64,000 bases of DNA, taken from the NCBI GenBank assembly GCA_033856195.1, contig JAWVFL010000018.1, positions 62,001-126,000 on the forward strand, given 5' to 3'. The DNA is from VRUE01 sp033856195 (GTDB taxonomy: Bacteria > Actinomycetota > Thermoleophilia > Solirubrobacterales > 70-9). Below are positions 31,474 to 39,815 of this stretch, one piece after another. A program made the translations under genes and the position numbers. The notes beneath the pieces are model-generated. The model did no database searches, was not told the origin of the DNA, and saw nothing but the letters and a program-made list of their open reading frames with translations. How positions within the stretch are numbered: the stretch's first letter is position 1; each line of letters starts with the position of its first letter.

Positions 31474-32232
31474 ATGAGTGAGAGCCCGGTTCTGATCACG
31501 ATTCCGATCAGTCACTACTGCGAGAAGGCTCGCTGGGCGCTCGACCGGGCAGGCGTCTCCTACCAAGAGCAAGCGCACCTTCAGGTGATCCACTGGATCC
31601 CCGTCGCTCGCGCCGGCGGAAAGAAAACCGCGCCCGTGCTCGTCTGGGGAGGTCGGGTTTTTACCGACTCGGCGGACATCGTCGAGGAGGCCAGCGCAAA
31701 GGCGCCGCCAGACCGCAGCCTGTTCCCCGAGGACCCCGCCGCTGCGGCCGAGGTCCGGGCACTGCAACGTGACTTCGACACGTGCCTGGGGCCGGAGGGG
31801 CGCAGGTGGATGTACAACGGCCTGCGGGGGCGCCGCGACATTGCGATTGCCTATGGGTGCACGGGCGTGCCCGCCTGGCAGCGCCGCGGGCTGCCGCTGG
31901 CTTACCCGGTGGCCGCCCGAATAATCGACCGCTACCTCGACGTCACGCCGGCAACCGCCGCGCGGTCCGAGGCCGAGGTGCGGGCGGTCTTCGACGCTGT
32001 CGCCGAGCGGCTGGGCGATGGGCGACCCTACCTCAGTGGCGAGCGTTTCAGCGCCGCTGACCTGACTTTCGCCTCGCTGGCGGCGCCGGTCCTGATGCCG
32101 CCCGAGTACAGCGTGCCGCTCCCCCAACCCGACGAGCTTCCGACTGCGATGGCCGCGACGGTCCGCGAGTTGCGGGCGCATCCGGCCGGCGCGCACGCGC
32201 TCACGATGTTCCGCGAGGAGCGGCGCTCGTGA
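31474..32232 (+). CDS. Glutathione S-transferase-family protein
   Basis: 252 residues. The N-terminal thioredoxin-like domain has ITIPISHYCEKARWALDRAGVSYQEQ, with the SxYCxKxRW pattern of GSTs, and a SADIVEEA Ser in the thiol-binding loop. The C-terminal helical domain has YLSGERFSAADLTFASLAAPVL, the conserved N-capping box of GSTs. Actinobacteria rarely make glutathione, so the true thiol or function is uncertain. No operon partner; the B12 riboswitch follows. Confidence 0.82.
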   Translation: MSESPVLITIPISHYCEKARWALDRAGVSYQEQAHLQVIHWIPVARAGGKKTAPVLVWGGRVFTDSADIVEEASAKAPPDRSLFPEDPAAAAEVRALQRDFDTCLGPEGRRWMYNGLRGRRDIAIAYGCTGVPAWQRRGLPLAYPVAARIIDRYLDVTPATAARSEAEVRAVFDAVAERLGDGRPYLSGERFSAADLTFASLAAPVLMPPEYSVPLPQPDELPTAMAATVRELRAHPAGAHALTMFREERRS

Positions 32233-32273
32233 ACCTGAACCGCCTCCCCTGAACTTCGCCGCCGCCGCGGCGG

Positions 32274-32410
32274 CTACGGTTCTTCTTGGCTGGAGCCCAT
32301 ATCCCTCCGGCTGGCACGAAGACCAGCGAAGTCCGGTGAGAACCCGGCGCTGTCCCGCAACTGCGATGCCCCCAAGAGGGGATGAGCCAGGTCGCCTGAT
32401 TCGTGTCGAC
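32274..32410 (+). promoter_or_regulatory. Cobalamin (B12) riboswitch
   Basis: The RF00174-type core is visible: GCTGGCACGAAGACCAGC, then GTCCGGTGAGAACCCGG, the GCTGTCCCGCAACTG segment, and the B12 box AGCCAGGTCGCCTG (32385-32398). Downstream, complementary GC-rich stretches (about 32412-32435) could form the expression platform before the GGAGG of btuF. Adenosylcobalamin binding would shut down the transport and assembly operon that follows. Confidence 0.92.
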
Positions 32411-32488
32411 GGATCGGCCCTCGAAGGAAGGGCGGTTCGCGCGGATCGCCCGCCGAGCTGACCCTTCGCGACAAGCGGAGGTTTTTTT

Positions 32489-33442
32489 ATGACATCGAAC
32501 AAAGCGGGCGCGCTTCTCGCGACCGTAGTGGCCTTGGTCGCCGTGGGGTGCGGCGACTCGTCGCCCAGCTCATCCGGGAACAGCGGCGATCGTGGGGGCG
32601 GGTTCCCGGTGAGCGTCCACGACGCGACGCGGCAGGTGACCGTCGGCCAGCGCCCGGAGCGAATCGTCTCTCTCTCGCCATCGGCGACTGAAAGCCTGTT
32701 CGCGGTCGGCGCCGGCGATCAGGTCATCGCGGTGGATGACCAGTCCGACTACCCCAGCGGCGTCCCGCGCACCGACCTCTCCTCCTACCAGCCGAACGTC
32801 GAGGCAATCGTCCGCTACCGGCCAGACCTCGTCGTGCTTCCGGCCAGCGTGCCTCGGGACGTGATCGGCGGCCTGCGCGACGTCGGGCTCACCGTGCTGG
32901 CCGAGCCCGCGCCGGAGCAGCTGAGCGGGGCCTACCGACAGATCCGCCTGCTGGGCGCAGTCACCGGCCATCGCGGCGCCGGGGAACGGGTCGCCCGGCG
33001 CGTTCGCTCCCGGGTCGAGCGCGCGATCGCGACAGCGCCCAGCGGTCCCTCGCCGAAGGTCTTCCACGAGCTCGACCCCGACCTCTACAGCGCCAGCTCC
33101 GAGAGCTTCATCGGCCGGATCTACGCTCGCCTGGGCCTGCGCAACGTCGCCGACCCGGCCGCCGCGAGCGCCGGGACCCCATATCCCCAGCTGTCTTCGG
33201 AGGCAGTCGTCGCCGCCGATCCGGACCTGATCGTGCTCGCCGATACGGAGTGCTGCGACCAGACCCCGGCAACGGTTCTCAACCGCGCTGGCTGGGAAGC
33301 CGTCTCGGCGGTGCGCAGCGGGGCCGTGGTCTCCATCGACGATGACATCGCCTCCCGCTGGGGCCCCCGCATCCCAGTCTTCGTCGAGAGGGTGTCGCGC
33401 GCGCTGGAGATGGCGGACCAAGGCCTCGGGTCGAGGGGATGA
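32489..33442 (+). CDS. btuF: Cobalamin ABC transporter substrate-binding lipoprotein (BtuF-like)
   Basis: 317 residues from ATG 32489, 7-8 T residues after GGAGG. The lipobox is VAVGC. The mature part shows the helical-backbone metal/cobalamin receptor pattern: RIVSLSPSATESLFAVGAGDQVIAVDDQSDYP, YQPNVEAIVRYRPDLVVLP, and a C-terminal half ending in the IPVFVERVSRAL helix. First gene of the riboswitch-controlled operon. The stop overlaps btuC (ATGA). Confidence 0.9.
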   Translation: MTSNKAGALLATVVALVAVGCGDSSPSSSGNSGDRGGGFPVSVHDATRQVTVGQRPERIVSLSPSATESLFAVGAGDQVIAVDDQSDYPSGVPRTDLSSYQPNVEAIVRYRPDLVVLPASVPRDVIGGLRDVGLTVLAEPAPEQLSGAYRQIRLLGAVTGHRGAGERVARRVRSRVERAIATAPSGPSPKVFHELDPDLYSASSESFIGRIYARLGLRNVADPAAASAGTPYPQLSSEAVVAADPDLIVLADTECCDQTPATVLNRAGWEAVSAVRSGAVVSIDDDIASRWGPRIPVFVERVSRALEMADQGLGSRG

Positions 33443-34464
33443 ACGCGGCGGTGGGAGAGCTGTCGTGGCGATGGATGCTCGCCGGTCTGGCGACACTCGT
33501 CCTCGCCCTGCTCACGGGGATGGCGCTCGGGCCGGCCGGCATCTCCCCCGTCGGCATCCTCGGCGACCTGGCCTCTCGCCTCCCGCTCCTGAACGTGCAC
33601 AACCCGCTGTCGCGGCTGGACAACGCGGTGCTGTGGGAGCTGCGGGCCCCGCGGGTGGCCCTCGGCGCCCTCGTCGGCGCCACCCTGGCGATATCGGGCG
33701 GCGCCTACCAGGCCGTCTTCCGCAATCCGCTGGCGGATCCCTACCTGCTCGGCGCCGCCGCCGGCGCGGGCCTGGGCGCAACCGTTGCGATCGTCTACGG
33801 AGAATGGATCCCGCTGCCGCTTGCCGCATTCGCGGGGGCGATCGCCGCTGCAGGCGGCGCCTATCTCCTCGGCCGTTCGGTGGGGGGCGGTCGCGACGCC
33901 GCGACGCTGATCCTCGCCGGCGTCGCAATCGCCGCCTTCCTGACCGCCCTGCAAACGCTCCTGCTGCAGCAAAACACGGAAAACGTGCGCGCCGTCTACT
34001 CCTGGCTGCTCGGCCGCCTCTCGACCTCCGGCTGGGGAGACGTCCAGCTGGCACTTCCCTACGCGGCGGTGAGCGTGCTCGTGATCCTCGCCAACCGCCG
34101 AATCCTCGATGCCCTGAGGGTGGGTGACGACGAGGCGCTTGGGCTCGGCGTTCCGGTTGCCCGAGTCCGACTCCTCACCGTGGGCGCCGCGACCCTGGGG
34201 ACCGCGGCGGCGGTCGCGGTCAGCGGGCTGATCGGCTTCGTCGGAATCGTCGTGCCGCACGCGGTGCGATTGCTGGCCGGCTCGAGCTACCGCGTCGTCC
34301 TGCCGCTCTCGGCGCTGTTCGGGGCAGCCTTCCTGGTCTTGGCCGATGTCGTCGCCCGCACCGCGCTATCGCCCTCCGAGCTTCCGATCGGGGTAGTAAC
34401 CGCCTGCGTGGGGGCGCCTTTCTTCGCGATTCTGCTGCGCAGGGCGAGGACGGCGGGCGCTTGA
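33439..34464 (+). CDS. btuC: Cobalamin ABC transporter permease (FecCD/BtuC family)
   Basis: 341 residues with about ten helices. Family motifs include LWELRAPRVALGALVGATLAISGGAYQAVFRNPLADPYLLGAAAGAGLGA and GLIGFVGIVVPHAVRLLAG, the coupling loop of the BtuC/FecCD fold. It forms the homodimeric translocation channel. ATG overlaps the btuF stop; its own stop overlaps the TTG start of btuD. Confidence 0.93.
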   Translation: MNAAVGELSWRWMLAGLATLVLALLTGMALGPAGISPVGILGDLASRLPLLNVHNPLSRLDNAVLWELRAPRVALGALVGATLAISGGAYQAVFRNPLADPYLLGAAAGAGLGATVAIVYGEWIPLPLAAFAGAIAAAGGAYLLGRSVGGGRDAATLILAGVAIAAFLTALQTLLLQQNTENVRAVYSWLLGRLSTSGWGDVQLALPYAAVSVLVILANRRILDALRVGDDEALGLGVPVARVRLLTVGAATLGTAAAVAVSGLIGFVGIVVPHAVRLLAGSSYRVVLPLSALFGAAFLVLADVVARTALSPSELPIGVVTACVGAPFFAILLRRARTAGA

Positions 34465-35240
34465 TCGCCCTCGATCGAGTCAGCGTGCGCCTGGGCGGGC
34501 GGCCCGTCCTCGATGGTGTGACCCTGCGCGTGGAGAACGGCTGCTGGACCACCCTGATCGGTCCCAACGGCGCCGGCAAGACGACGCTTCTGCGGGCTGT
34601 CGCCGGCGCCGTGGCGAACGCCGGCTCGATCACCGTGAACGGCCGCGAGCTGCGCTCGCTCTCGGCTCGGGCCCGCGCGCGAATCCTCGCGCTCGTGCCC
34701 CAGAGCCCGGTGTTGCCGTCCGACATGACCGTCGGCGAGTACGTCCTGCTCGGCCGCACCCCACATCTCGGGATGCTCGGGCGGGCCGGCAAGACCGACT
34801 ACGAAGCGGTCGCCGAGGCGATCGACCGTCTCGACCTGGGCTCGCTGGCGAAGCGGCGCCTCGATGCGCTCAGCGGGGGCGAGCGCCAGCGAGCGGTGCT
34901 CGCCCGCACCGTTGCCCAGGATGCACCCGTCCTCCTGCTCGACGAGCCGACGACGGCGCTCGACATCGGCCGCCAGCAGGAGGTTCTGGAGCTGATTGGC
35001 GAACTGCGCGCCGAGCGCGGGCTGACCGTGCTCGGCGCGATGCACGACCTGACGCTTGCCGGCCAGTACGCCGATCGGCTGGCGCTGCTGGACGGCGGCC
35101 GCCTCGTCGCGCGGGGCAGCGCGAACGAGGTGCTTACGGAGCAGCTGATCGCCCGGCACTATCGCGCCCGCGTGCAGGTCACGATGCTCGGTGATGCACC
35201 GGTCGTCTTCCCGGCCCGGCTGGCAAGGGTGGCGCAATGA
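34461..35240 (+). CDS. btuD: Cobalamin ABC transporter ATPase (BtuD-like)
   Basis: 259 residues starting at TTG 34461 within the btuC stop (TTGA). Walker A GPNGAGKTT near residue 34, Q-loop LVPQSPVLPSDM, signature LSGGERQRAVLARTVAQ, Walker B VLLLDEPTTALD and H-loop AMHDLTLA are all present. It powers B12 or cobinamide uptake through BtuC. Confidence 0.92.
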   Translation: MIALDRVSVRLGGRPVLDGVTLRVENGCWTTLIGPNGAGKTTLLRAVAGAVANAGSITVNGRELRSLSARARARILALVPQSPVLPSDMTVGEYVLLGRTPHLGMLGRAGKTDYEAVAEAIDRLDLGSLAKRRLDALSGGERQRAVLARTVAQDAPVLLLDEPTTALDIGRQQEVLELIGELRAERGLTVLGAMHDLTLAGQYADRLALLDGGRLVARGSANEVLTEQLIARHYRARVQVTMLGDAPVVFPARLARVAQ

Positions 35241-35806
35241 GTCGCCAGAAACCTGGACGCGAGCCCCCGTCCAAGCCACCGCTCACCCGCCAGCGCTCGA
35301 TCATCCTGGTCAACACCGGCGACGGCAAGGGCAAGTCGACGGCTGCCTTCGGTGTCGTCTTGCGCGGCGTGGCGCGGGGCTGGCGGGTCTCGGTCGTGCA
35401 GTTCGTCAAGTCGGACAAGTGGAAGGTCGGCGAGGAGGAGGTCTGCCGCCAGCTCGGAGTCGAGTGGGCTCAAACCGGCGACGGCTTCAGCTGGCTGAGC
35501 GACGACCTCGAGCGCAGCCGTGCACTGGCGGACGCGGCCTGGGAGCTCGCCCGCGAGACGATTGCGGCGGGAGAGCATCGCCTGGTCGTGCTGGACGAGT
35601 TGACCTACCCGATGAACTGGGGCTGGATCCCGGTCGAGGAGGTCATCGAGGCGCTGCGTTCGCGACCGCGGGACGTGAACGTGATCGCGACTGGCCGCGA
35701 TGCCCCACCGGAGCTGATCGAGGTGGCGGACACGGTGACCGAGATGAGGAAGGTCTCGCATGCTTATGACCGGGGCGTGCGCGCCAAGCGGGGGATCGAT
35801 TTCTGA
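35237..35806 (+). CDS. cobO: Cob(I)yrinic acid a,c-diamide adenosyltransferase (CobO/BtuR/CobA type)
   Basis: 189 residues. After a basic N-terminus comes the P-loop NTGDGKGKST (residues 27-35), here binding ATP as adenosyl donor, then VSVVQFVKSDKWKVGEE and LDELTYPMNWGW, diagnostic for the BtuR/CobO family. It attaches the 5'-deoxyadenosyl group to the corrinoid cobalt. Its ATG overlaps the btuD stop and cobU follows without a gap. Confidence 0.93.
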   Translation: MSRQKPGREPPSKPPLTRQRSIILVNTGDGKGKSTAAFGVVLRGVARGWRVSVVQFVKSDKWKVGEEEVCRQLGVEWAQTGDGFSWLSDDLERSRALADAAWELARETIAAGEHRLVVLDELTYPMNWGWIPVEEVIEALRSRPRDVNVIATGRDAPPELIEVADTVTEMRKVSHAYDRGVRAKRGIDF

Positions 35807-36333
35807 TGGCGTTGACGCTGCTCCTTGGCGGCGCCCGCAGTGGAAAGTCCGCACTTGCCCTTCGCCGAGCGCGGAGGTTCGCCGGACCGGTGGTGTTCAT
35901 CGCAACCGCAGAGCCGCGCGATGCAGAGATGGTCGCGCGCATCGCGCACCATCAGGCGGAGCGTCCAGAGGAGTGGACGACCATCAATGCGCCCTTGGAC
36001 CTCGCGGAGGCGTTGACCGGGGCACCCGAGCGAGCATGCGTGATAGTCGACTGCCTCTCGCTCTGGGTTTCGAATCTGCTCGAGCGGGACGAGGAGGGAA
36101 CGATCGCTCCGCTTGCAGTCGAGGCCGCGCGGTGCGCTGCCGGGCGCCCGGCGCCGACGATCGCGGTGAGCAACGAGGTCGGCATGGGGATCGTCCCGGC
36201 CAACGAGCTCGCGCGGCGCTACCGCGACGTGTTGGGCCGGGTCAACGCGATTTGGGCAGACCATGCAACCGAGTCGGCGCTTGTCATCGCCGGCAGACAG
36301 CTCTCCCTGGGGACTGAAGAAGATGGCGCCTGA
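35806..36333 (+). CDS. cobU: Adenosylcobinamide kinase / adenosylcobinamide-phosphate guanylyltransferase
   Basis: 175 residues with the P-loop LLLGGARSGKS at the very N-terminus. FIATAEPRDAEMVARIAHHQAERPEEWTTI contains the His that forms the GMP-enzyme intermediate, and VIVDCLSLWVSNLLE the acidic motif. It phosphorylates adenosylcobinamide and transfers GMP. It starts in the cobO stop codon (TGATG). Confidence 0.93.
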   Translation: MALTLLLGGARSGKSALALRRARRFAGPVVFIATAEPRDAEMVARIAHHQAERPEEWTTINAPLDLAEALTGAPERACVIVDCLSLWVSNLLERDEEGTIAPLAVEAARCAAGRPAPTIAVSNEVGMGIVPANELARRYRDVLGRVNAIWADHATESALVIAGRQLSLGTEEDGA

Positions 36334-37423
36334 GGGGGCCACCGGCGCAGCCAAGCCCTCGCCTGACCGCGCGCTGATTGAGCGGACGATCGAGTCGATC
36401 CCGGAGCCCGACGCCGCCGCCGCGGCCGCTGCCCGCGCCGCACTGGACGCCAAGACCAAGCCCCGCGGCAGTCTCGGGCGACTCGAGGATCTGGCCTGCC
36501 GGGTCGCGGCGATCCGGGGCAGCGCGGAACCGGGGCGGCTGAGGCCGGCGGTGGTCGTCTGCGCCGCCGACCACGGGATCGCCGCAGAGGGTGTCAGTGC
36601 CTATCCGCAGGAGGTCACGGCTCAGATGCTGCGCACCTTCGCCGGCGGGCGGGCGGCAGTCAGCGTGCTTGCCCGCGAGGCTGACGCCCGCCTCGTCGTC
36701 GTCGACGTCGGCGTCCGTGAGCCGCTCGCCGACCCCTCGATCCTCGACCGGAGGGTGCGTGCCGGAACCGCCAACGCGGCCGAGGGCCCGGCGATGACGA
36801 TCGCCGAGGCCGAGCGCGCCGTGTCAATCGGCATCGAGCTCGTCGACGAGCTGGTCGGAGAGGGTGTCTCCCTCTTTGCGCTCGGCGAGATCGGGATCGC
36901 CAACACCACCGCTGCCAGCGCCCTGACCGCAGCCCTTCTTCGGGTGGGCCCCGGCGCGGTCTGCGGGCGTGGGACCGGGCTCGATGACGACGGCTTGGAG
37001 CGCAAGGTCGCCACCGTCTGGCGGGCGCTCGAGGCGAACTGCGTTTCCCCCTGGGATCCGCTCGGCGCGCTGGCGGGAGTGGGAGGACTCGAGATCGCCG
37101 CGCTGACGGGCGTGGTGCTCGGCAGCGCGGCCCAGCGCACGCCCGTTCTTCTCGACGGCTTCATCACCGGCGCCGCGGCGCTCGCGGCGGTCTGCCTCGG
37201 GCAGCGCTGCGCCGGAGCACTGATCGCTGCCCACCGATCGCCCGAGCCCGGCCATAGCCTGATCCTCCACGCGCTCGAGCTCGAGCCATTGTTGGAGCTG
37301 GAGATGCGCCTCGGAGAGGGGAGCGGGGCGGCGCTCGCGCTTCCGCTCGTCGCGGCCGCGATGGCGATCCTCTCCGACATGGCGACCTTCGAGGACGCCG
37401 GAGTGACCGACGCCGGTGCCTGA
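36323..37423 (+). CDS. cobT: Nicotinate-nucleotide-dimethylbenzimidazole phosphoribosyltransferase
   Basis: 366 residues from ATG 36323, overlapping the end of cobU by 11 bp. The family pattern is seen in TKPRGSLGRLEDLACRVAAI, VVVCAADHGIAAEGVSAYPQEVT, GEIGIANTTAASALTAALL, VGGLEIAALTGVVLGSAAQRTPVLLDGFIT and SPEPGHSLILHAL. It activates the lower-ligand base as alpha-ribazole phosphate. It overlaps cobS. Confidence 0.94.
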   Translation: MAPEGATGAAKPSPDRALIERTIESIPEPDAAAAAAARAALDAKTKPRGSLGRLEDLACRVAAIRGSAEPGRLRPAVVVCAADHGIAAEGVSAYPQEVTAQMLRTFAGGRAAVSVLAREADARLVVVDVGVREPLADPSILDRRVRAGTANAAEGPAMTIAEAERAVSIGIELVDELVGEGVSLFALGEIGIANTTAASALTAALLRVGPGAVCGRGTGLDDDGLERKVATVWRALEANCVSPWDPLGALAGVGGLEIAALTGVVLGSAAQRTPVLLDGFITGAAALAAVCLGQRCAGALIAAHRSPEPGHSLILHALELEPLLELEMRLGEGSGAALALPLVAAAMAILSDMATFEDAGVTDAGA

Positions 37424-38174
37424 GAAAAGGCTAGCCGGGCGAGCCCTGCTGAGCGCAATCGGCTTCCTCACCCGGTTGCCAGTACGACGCCCGGCGTCGC
37501 TCCCTGCCTCTGAGTTCGCCGCCGCCGCCGTGCTCTTCCCCCTCGTCGGCGCGGCGCTCGGGGGGATGATCGGCGCGACGGCCCTCGCGCTCGCCCAAGT
37601 CCTGCCAGCGCTTCTCGCCGCGACGCTGGCGGTGGCGCTCGAGCTGATCCTCACCGGCGCCCTCCACGTCGACGGCCTGGCCGACGGCGCCGACGGGCTC
37701 GCGGGTCGCAATCCCGAGCATTCACTGGAGATCATGCGCGACCACTCGCTCGGCGCCAACGGAGCCTCGGCCCTGTCGCTCGATCTACTCGCGAAAGCGG
37801 TCGCTCTTGGGGCCCTGGCCGAAAGCGGCGTCGTGCTCCCGGTCGTGGCTGCCTTCGCCGTCTCGCGCGCCGCGCCCCTTCCACTCGCCGCCGCCCTCCC
37901 CTATGCGCGCTCGGGTAGTGGAACCGGACGGTCGCTCGCCGACCGTCTCGGCCTGCGCGGCGCAGGCGCGGGTGTCGCCTTGGCGACCTTGATCGCCGTT
38001 GGTGCGACCGGTGCGTGGGCATTCGGGACGCTGGCCTGCCTCGCGCTCGTGAGTGGAGCTGTCGGCGGGCTGGCACGACAGCGGCTCCACGGAGTGACAG
38101 GCGACGTGATGGGCGCCGCGATCGAGCTGACGGCAACGCTCGGACTGATCCTCGCAGCCGGCTGGCAGGCCTAG
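37416..38174 (+). CDS. cobS: Adenosylcobinamide-GDP ribazoletransferase (cobalamin synthase)
   Basis: 252 residues, several helices. FLTRLPVRR at the N-terminus and the metal-binding GALHVDGLADGADGLAGRNPEHSLEIMRDHSLGANGA are diagnostic. It joins adenosylcobinamide-GDP with alpha-ribazole phosphate at the membrane, the last step of nucleotide loop assembly. GTG start overlaps the cobT stop. The phosphatase CobC is not in this operon. Confidence 0.93.
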   Translation: MPEKRLAGRALLSAIGFLTRLPVRRPASLPASEFAAAAVLFPLVGAALGGMIGATALALAQVLPALLAATLAVALELILTGALHVDGLADGADGLAGRNPEHSLEIMRDHSLGANGASALSLDLLAKAVALGALAESGVVLPVVAAFAVSRAAPLPLAAALPYARSGSGTGRSLADRLGLRGAGAGVALATLIAVGATGAWAFGTLACLALVSGAVGGLARQRLHGVTGDVMGAAIELTATLGLILAAGWQA

Positions 38175-38392
38175 ACGCCGTGGCGGTAAGTCTCCAGTCT
38201 CATGCGCTGCTCGCGGGCGAGCAGCGCTGGGCTCTCCTCGATCACCCGCGTGGTCGCCACCAGGTTCTCGATCGTCTCCGGGTCTTTGGCCGCCAGCAGG
38301 CCACGGGGCTCGCCACGGCAACGGCATGCGCCAGAGACTTCACTGCCGGGTACGACAAGGCGCGCCAGGCCGCTAGATCCAACGCCTGACAC
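38171..38392 (-). CDS. Small hypothetical protein
   Basis: 73 residues if started at GTG 38392. The C-terminal half (DPETIENLVATTRVIEESPALLAREQRMRLETYRHGV) looks like genuine helical protein, the N-terminal part less so. It contains CRC. The stop codon shares bases with the convergent cobS stop (CTAG). It overlaps the end of the upstream methyltransferase gene by 20 bp. No family recognised. Confidence 0.38.
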   Translation of the reverse strand: MSGVGSSGLARLVVPGSEVSGACRCRGEPRGLLAAKDPETIENLVATTRVIEESPALLAREQRMRLETYRHGV

Positions 38393-38837
38393 TGCCCTTG
38401 TAGCGGCGGTACTCCTCACCGAACTTAGCCTCGAGGTAGCGCTCCTCGCGGAGGATCACGCCACGGTCGATCAAGGCCAGCACCGCGACCAGTACCACCA
38501 GGCCCCAAAGTGCCCCGGCCAGGAGACAGATCGCTACGTAGACGAGAGCCATTCCTAGGTAGCCGGGGTTGCGGCTCAATCGGTATGGGCCGACGCTGAC
38601 GATCGCCGTTGGCGCGCGATAGGGATCGATCGGGGTGCGAGCACGGCGGAGGGCCCCCGCGAAGGAGACGATCAGCGCCACACCGGCGAGCAGCAGTGCG
38701 CCGCCCAGGGTCCACGCCAACCAGCCGGGCAGGGAGGGCGAGGGCAGCAGCGCCTCCAGGCCAAAGCCGAGCGCAAGACCAGCGAGGAAGATCAGCGGCG
38801 GCGGTGCGATCACCCCTGGCGAGTCCGGCGAAGTCAT
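38373..38837 (-). CDS. Isoprenylcysteine carboxyl methyltransferase-family (ICMT/PEMT-like) membrane protein
   Basis: 154 residues from ATG 38837. About four helices precede the cofactor-binding segment GPYRLSRNPGYLGMALVYVA and the C-terminal EERYLEAKFGEEYRRYKGSVRRWI. Both are signatures of the ICMT/PEMT membrane methyltransferase fold that uses S-adenosylmethionine. Bacterial members methylate lipids or unknown small molecules. Confidence 0.85.
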   Translation of the reverse strand: MTSPDSPGVIAPPPLIFLAGLALGFGLEALLPSPSLPGWLAWTLGGALLLAGVALIVSFAGALRRARTPIDPYRAPTAIVSVGPYRLSRNPGYLGMALVYVAICLLAGALWGLVVLVAVLALIDRGVILREERYLEAKFGEEYRRYKGSVRRWI

Positions 38838-38912
38838 GCGCCGACCATAGACGCCGTGGGCCGAAGACGACCGAGGCATAGAGTTGGTCAGACCCCCACC
38901 AAGGAGGATCCC

Positions 38913-39188
38913 ATGAGCGTCCTCGCTCGCTTTACCCCAGCATCCTTGACGGCAGCACAGTACGACGAGAGCATCCGCAAGCTCAAAGAGGTGGGTGACT
39001 TCCCGCCCGATGGACTCGAATACCACCTCTGCTTCGGTACCGAGGGCAGTCTCCAGGTCAGTGAGATTTGGGACTCCAAAGAGCAGCTCGAAGCATTCGG
39101 CGAGCGGCTGATGCCGATCCTGGCCGAGATCGGAATCAACGCCGGCGAGCCAACCCTGCTCGAAGTCCACAACATCGTCAAGCGCTAG
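38913..39188 (+). CDS. Small dimeric alpha/beta-barrel-like protein
   Basis: 91 residues from ATG 38913 behind AAGGAGG. LARFTPASLTAAQYDESIRKLKEVGDFPPDGLEYHLCFGTEGSLQVSEIWDSKEQLEAFGERLMPIL has the strand-helix pattern and EIWDS(K/R)E motif of ferredoxin-like ABM / dimeric alpha-beta barrel proteins. The substrate is unknown. It is the last gene before the tRNA-His island. Confidence 0.72.
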   Translation: MSVLARFTPASLTAAQYDESIRKLKEVGDFPPDGLEYHLCFGTEGSLQVSEIWDSKEQLEAFGERLMPILAEIGINAGEPTLLEVHNIVKR

Positions 39189-39197
39189 CTGCGAGCG

Positions 39198-39214
39198 CAG
39201 GCCAAACGGCTTGG
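39198..39214. terminator. Short hairpin after the alpha/beta-barrel gene
   Basis: GGCCAA (39198-39203) and TTGGCC (39209-39214) around ACGGC, 10 bp after the stop codon. There is no T-run. It probably ends the upstream transcript before the island. Confidence 0.4.
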
Positions 39215-39289
39215 CCGCTCCTCCCGAGCGGGCGGGGCCCAGAGCGGCTACTACTTCAGCTGCCTGACGCCCCGGCGCCACACGACGCC

Positions 39290-39333
39290 AGGGTGGACGA
39301 CCGGATTCGAACCGGCGACCGCCTGGACCACAA
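39290..39333 (-). repeat. Partial tRNA-His copy (island attachment site, distal end)
   Basis: 44 bp identical to 45566-45609. It covers the acceptor 3' side, T-arm, variable region and half of the anticodon stem-loop, then diverges (TTCTCCG here, CCAGGAG in the intact gene). It cannot fold as a tRNA and is the expected scar of site-specific integration. Confidence 0.88.
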
Positions 39334-39802
39334 TTCTCCGTCCTGGCTTGATCTGGCTTGATTTGTGCCTACTGCACCTGATTTCAGTTGATCTCAGTTG
39401 TGCCTAGCTAATTCAAGATTGTCCCCCGATTGTCCCCCGGTCATCTGCCAGTTGGCCACAGGCAAACCAAATGTTCCCCCACATCTCGGCGAGGCGAGGG
39501 CGCGGCGGGATCGGAAACTCCACCTCCCCAGGAGCAGGGCTTGGTCTGGACAAGGGCGGACGGGAAGTCAGCGACCATGCGATCGAGGTCACCGGCGACA
39601 CGGGCCGACTACTTCGCGGTCTCGGTCGTGGTCAGGTGGGGACCACGAGCGTGCCCATCTGGTCGATCACCCCGTCGGGGATGCCGCACTGGGGGTGCTG
39701 GGTGGTAAGGCAGACACTGAGCGAATACTTGGGCCTTACTTCGAAGAAATCTGCACCCCAGAACCTGCATCTGCCGATCTAAGCCTATGCGATCTACTCG
39801 AC
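39334..39802. other. Left inner flank of the island, no supported gene
   Basis: About 470 bp with no convincing coding sequence. The first 110 bp are repeat-rich: CTGGCTTGAT twice in tandem, TTGTGCCTA at 39364 and 39399, CAGTTGATCT/TCAGTTG, then two copies of GATTGTCCCCC. These could be recombinase arm sites. The short frames further right (for example 39471-39782) have no domain or ribosome site and may be decayed sequence. Confidence 0.5.
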
Positions 39803-39815
39803 TAGGCTCACCGTG
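39803..39815 (+). promoter_or_regulatory. Likely -10 element for leaderless transcription of the kinase-helicase gene
   Basis: TAGGCT (39803-39808) matches the TAnnnT form of actinobacterial -10 boxes and lies 6 bp before the GTG start. There is no Shine-Dalgarno sequence. Together this suggests that the transcript begins at or next to the start codon. Confidence 0.4.

Noticed and set aside
38888..39181. Minus-strand 97-codon frame
   Set aside because: Exact antisense of the small alpha/beta-barrel gene, which has a strong AAGGAGG site and sensible protein sequence.
39413..39601. Possible integrase C-terminal remnant ending GTIGGQS in the left flank
   Set aside because: A similar GTIGGQ stretch appears at the right flank only because both flanks share the ATTGTCCCCCGATTGT motif. 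No catalytic Arg-His-Arg-Tyr pattern is visible, so calling it an integrase would be guesswork.
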